Shown: in pieces, positions 6,199 to 7,599 of the stretch
How the letters are laid out: each line of letters begins with the position of its first letter
How positions within the stretch are numbered: position 1 is the first letter of the stretch
Source of the DNA: an uncultured Ruminococcus sp.
GTDB taxonomy: Bacteria > Bacillota > Clostridia > Oscillospirales > CAG-272
Direction of reading: 5' to 3'
Assembly (NCBI GenBank): GCA_902797495.1
Contig: CADBTH010000215.1
Location: 1 to 7,599, forward strand
Length of the DNA stretch: 7,599 nt
Notes under the pieces: generated by a model
The model's input: only the letters and a program-made list of their open reading frames with translations
Databases searched by the model: none
What the model was told of the DNA's origin: nothing
Position numbers and translations under genes: made by a program

Positions 6199-6312
6199 TC
6201 AGTTCGGCATCATTCCGAGCAGTTTGTCGAGCAGCTGAGCCGCGCCCCAGAGAGACCCGCCGAGCGCGCCTATTCCGAGAGAGTAGATTATAACGTTTGC
6301 GATCCTGTTCAT
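6199..6312 (-). CDS. Small single-pass membrane peptide, 37 residues, unknown function
   Basis: I do not recognise this gene. The ORF begins MNRIANVIIYSLGIGALGG and ends LLGMMPN. A hydrophobic stretch from about residue 4 to 28, rich in I, L, G and A, would span the membrane once, leaving a short polar tail. The start is well supported: GGAGGT lies 7 bases before the ATG, as strong as any in the window, and the codons (CTC, GCG, GGC, ATC) match the GC-rich host genes. A TATAAT on the minus strand (6372-6377) could be its -10, without a good -35. The gene is convergent with manA, with only two bases between the two stop codons, and is entirely covered by the manA read-through transcript. A small regulatory or toxin-like peptide is possible but unsupported. 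Confidence 0.6.
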   Translation of the reverse strand: MNRIANVIIYSLGIGALGGSLWGAAQLLDKLLGMMPN

Positions 6313-6336
6313 TTTTATACCTCCGTATCTTTTTCA

Positions 6337-6363
6337 CCGCCCGCACCGGGCGGTTTTCTTTTT
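6337..6363 (+). terminator. Intrinsic terminator for the manA transcript
   Basis: CCGCCCG pairs with CGGGCGG (7 GC pairs, loop CAC) and is followed by TTTTCTTTTT on the plus strand. It sits 140 bases after the manA stop and just beyond the ribosome site of the convergent small gene. On the minus strand the hairpin lacks a T tract, so it should not stop transcription of that gene. Confidence 0.85.
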
Positions 6364-6410
6364 ACGTTTTCATTATACGGCGACAGATGTACAAAAAAAC
6401 GGACTTACTA

Positions 6411-6439
6411 TTTACTTCTCCGAAAAAGTGTGATAGAAT
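6411..6439 (+). promoter_or_regulatory. Probable promoter of the WYL regulator gene
   Basis: TTTACT (6411-6416) and TAGAAT (6434-6439) lie 17 bases apart, 23 bases before the start codon. The match is moderate (four and five of six positions). Transcription from here would give a very short leader. Confidence 0.6.
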
Positions 6440-6462
6440 ATAAAAAACGGAGGAGGCGCGTT

Positions 6463-7449
6463 ATGGCAAAGCAGGCGAAACAGAAGCTGAAACTGATAAG
6501 AGTCCGCGATATTCTTCTCGAAAACACGGACGCCGATCACACGATATCGGTCGCGAAGATCATATCGATCCTTTCGGAATACGGGATCGAAGCCGAGCGC
6601 AAGAGCATTTACGAGGATATCGAAGAGCTTCGCGCGTACGGAATGGATATCGAGATGAAAAAGGGAAACGGCGGCGGCTACTACGTCGCCTCAAGGGAAT
6701 TCGAGCTGCCGGAGCTGAAGTTTCTCGTCGACGCGGTGCAGGCGTCGAGATTTATCACGACCGCCAAGAGCCGCACGCTGATAAACAAGCTCTCGTCGCT
6801 CACGAGCCGCTACGAGAGGTCGGAGCTCTCGAGGCAGGTGCATATCGCAGAGCGCATCAAGTCGATGAACAAGAGCATATACTACACGACCGACTTCATC
6901 CACAAGGCGATTAACGAAAACCGCAAGGTCTCCTTCAGATACTTCAACTACAACAGCAAAAAGGAAAAGGTCGCGCGGCGCGAGGGCAAGCGCTACGTCG
7001 TCAGCCCGTGGCTTCTGATCTGGAACGACGAAAACTACTACCTCGCCGCCTACGACTCGGAGAGCGGGATCGTCAAGCACTACAGAGTCGACAAGATGGA
7101 GAGGGTCGAGATAACGGACGAGGCGCGCGAGGGAGAGGCGGTGTTCAAGTCGTCCGAGATGTCGATGTACCCGACGGGCATTTTCGATATGTTCGGCGGA
7201 AAGACGGAGACCGTCGCGCTCGACTGCGCCGAGGAGATGGCGGGCGCGGTGATCGACCGCTTCGGCTCCGACGTTACACTGACTCAGGGTGGAGAACTCG
7301 ACTTTACCGCGCACGTAAAAGTGCAGCTCAGCCCGCGCTTCTACGGCTGGATCATGGCGTTCGGCGGCAAAATGAAAATATCCTCCCCGGCGTACGCGGT
7401 GGAGGATTTCAAAAAAATGCTCTCGGAAATATCGGATCTGTACAGATAA
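6463..7449 (+). CDS. WYL-domain transcriptional regulator (YafY/PafC-like)
   Basis: A 328-residue DNA-binding regulator. Residues 8-62 form a DeoR-type winged helix (ISVAKIISILSEYG, then ERKSIYEDIEELRAYGMDIE), followed by a small wing containing GNGGGYYV (68-75). A linker leads to the WYL domain (about 141-214): its core SPWLLIWNDENYYLAAYD (181-198) corresponds to the P..L....WYL..YD family motif, with Y-Y-L in place of W-Y-L, and HYRVDKM (206-212) matches the ligand-binding basic stretch. A C-terminal WCX-type extension runs to about 325. WYL proteins sense a ligand, sometimes nucleic acid, through this pocket; the ligand here is unknown. The ATG at 6463 is chosen because GGAGGAGG lies 7 bases upstream and a promoter lies just before it; the frame is open upstream but that part overlaps manA. 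The regulated genes may lie beyond the window. Confidence 0.92.
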   Translation: MAKQAKQKLKLIRVRDILLENTDADHTISVAKIISILSEYGIEAERKSIYEDIEELRAYGMDIEMKKGNGGGYYVASREFELPELKFLVDAVQASRFITTAKSRTLINKLSSLTSRYERSELSRQVHIAERIKSMNKSIYYTTDFIHKAINENRKVSFRYFNYNSKKEKVARREGKRYVVSPWLLIWNDENYYLAAYDSESGIVKHYRVDKMERVEITDEAREGEAVFKSSEMSMYPTGIFDMFGGKTETVALDCAEEMAGAVIDRFGSDVTLTQGGELDFTAHVKVQLSPRFYGWIMAFGGKMKISSPAYAVEDFKKMLSEISDLYR

Positions 7450-7452
7450 GAA

Positions 7453-7503
7453 ACCGGCGCTCTTTCGAGCGCCGGTCAGTCTGCAGACAAAGTCTGCAGA
7501 CTG
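7453..7503. terminator. Two adjacent perfect hairpins after the WYL gene
   Basis: ACCGGCGCTC pairs with GAGCGCCGGT (10 bp, loop TTTC), immediately followed by CAGTCTGCAGAC paired with GTCTGCAGACTG (12 bp, loop AAA). They start four bases after the stop codon. Neither has a following T tract, so standard intrinsic termination is doubtful; they may stabilise the 3' end, attenuate read-through, or serve as an operator. Confidence 0.6.
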
Positions 7504-7599
7504 GACAGGGAGGAGAAACGACGGCGGATTTGGTGATCTCGCCGCGCGAGGCGTATATGAATACGTCAAGCGGCGAGAGCGACGAAAAGCAATGACGGC
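7504..7599 (+). other. 3' tail: ribosome-site-like GGGAGGAG and a possible short ORF, no firm gene
   Basis: GGGAGGAG (7508-7515) resembles a ribosome site but no start codon stands at normal spacing. In frame, TTG (7530), GTG (7533) and ATG (7557) all lead to a TGA at 7593-7595, which overlaps an ATG at 7592 in the manner of translationally coupled genes. The last codons use host-like choices. This may be the start of a following operon, but the window ends here. Confidence 0.3.

Noticed and set aside
6163..6462. Upstream extension of the WYL regulator frame into the end of manA
   Set aside because: No ribosome site, it crosses a terminator and the promoter, and the translation is low-complexity; ATG 6463 has GGAGGAGG.
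6691..7569. Long minus-strand open frame (about 290 codons) opposite the WYL gene
   Set aside because: It is an arginine-, valine- and leucine-rich shadow of a GC-rich gene with clear WYL motifs on the other strand; no ribosome site and no recognisable motifs.
7530..7595. Short ORF with TTG/GTG start ending in an ATGA overlap
   Set aside because: Spacing from GGGAGGAG is too long and the following gene is not visible, so it is described only as part of the 3' tail.

Overview
The window looks like chromosome from a fairly GC-rich member of the Clostridia (Bacillota), probably an uncultured gut or rumen lineage. The evidence is a T-box leader, strong GGAGG-type ribosome binding sites, sigma-A type promoters and a WYL-domain regulator. 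The order assignment is inference; no rRNA or other marker gene is present.

Left part (1-3546, minus strand): an operon transcribed leftward. It starts at a TTGACA-17-TATACT promoter and runs through a T-box leader that ends in a strong intrinsic terminator. It then encodes a 547-residue acyl-CoA synthetase and, 14 bases further on, a sodium:solute symporter cut by the window edge. The specifier triplet reads most naturally as UAC (tyrosine). That suggests import and CoA activation of a carboxylic acid under control of uncharged tRNA-Tyr. Salvage of an aromatic acid towards tyrosine is the most economical hypothesis, but it is not shown by the sequence.

Middle (about 3547-5176, plus strand): a distinctly AT-rich block unlike its neighbours. 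It opens with a bidirectional terminator-like hairpin. Next comes a mirror-symmetric array of small hairpins punctuated by four ATGATAT and then four ATATCAT heptamers. A perfect consensus promoter (TTGACA-17-TATAAT) overlaps the last heptamer and drives a 119-residue four-helix-bundle protein (S23/Avd-like) and a 303-residue HNH endonuclease with three homing-endonuclease-associated repeats. This hairpin array, four-helix protein and HNH nuclease combination looks like an acquired, possibly mobile cassette, and is the least explained part of the window.

Right part (5177-7599): a GC-rich host-like region with type I mannose-6-phosphate isomerase (manA), which contains an internal AT-rich patch. 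A 37-residue membrane peptide gene lies convergent to it and just 2 bp away. The plus-strand terminator lies beyond that small gene. A WYL-domain transcriptional regulator follows with its own promoter, then two back-to-back perfect hairpins and a short tail in which no gene can be firmly called.
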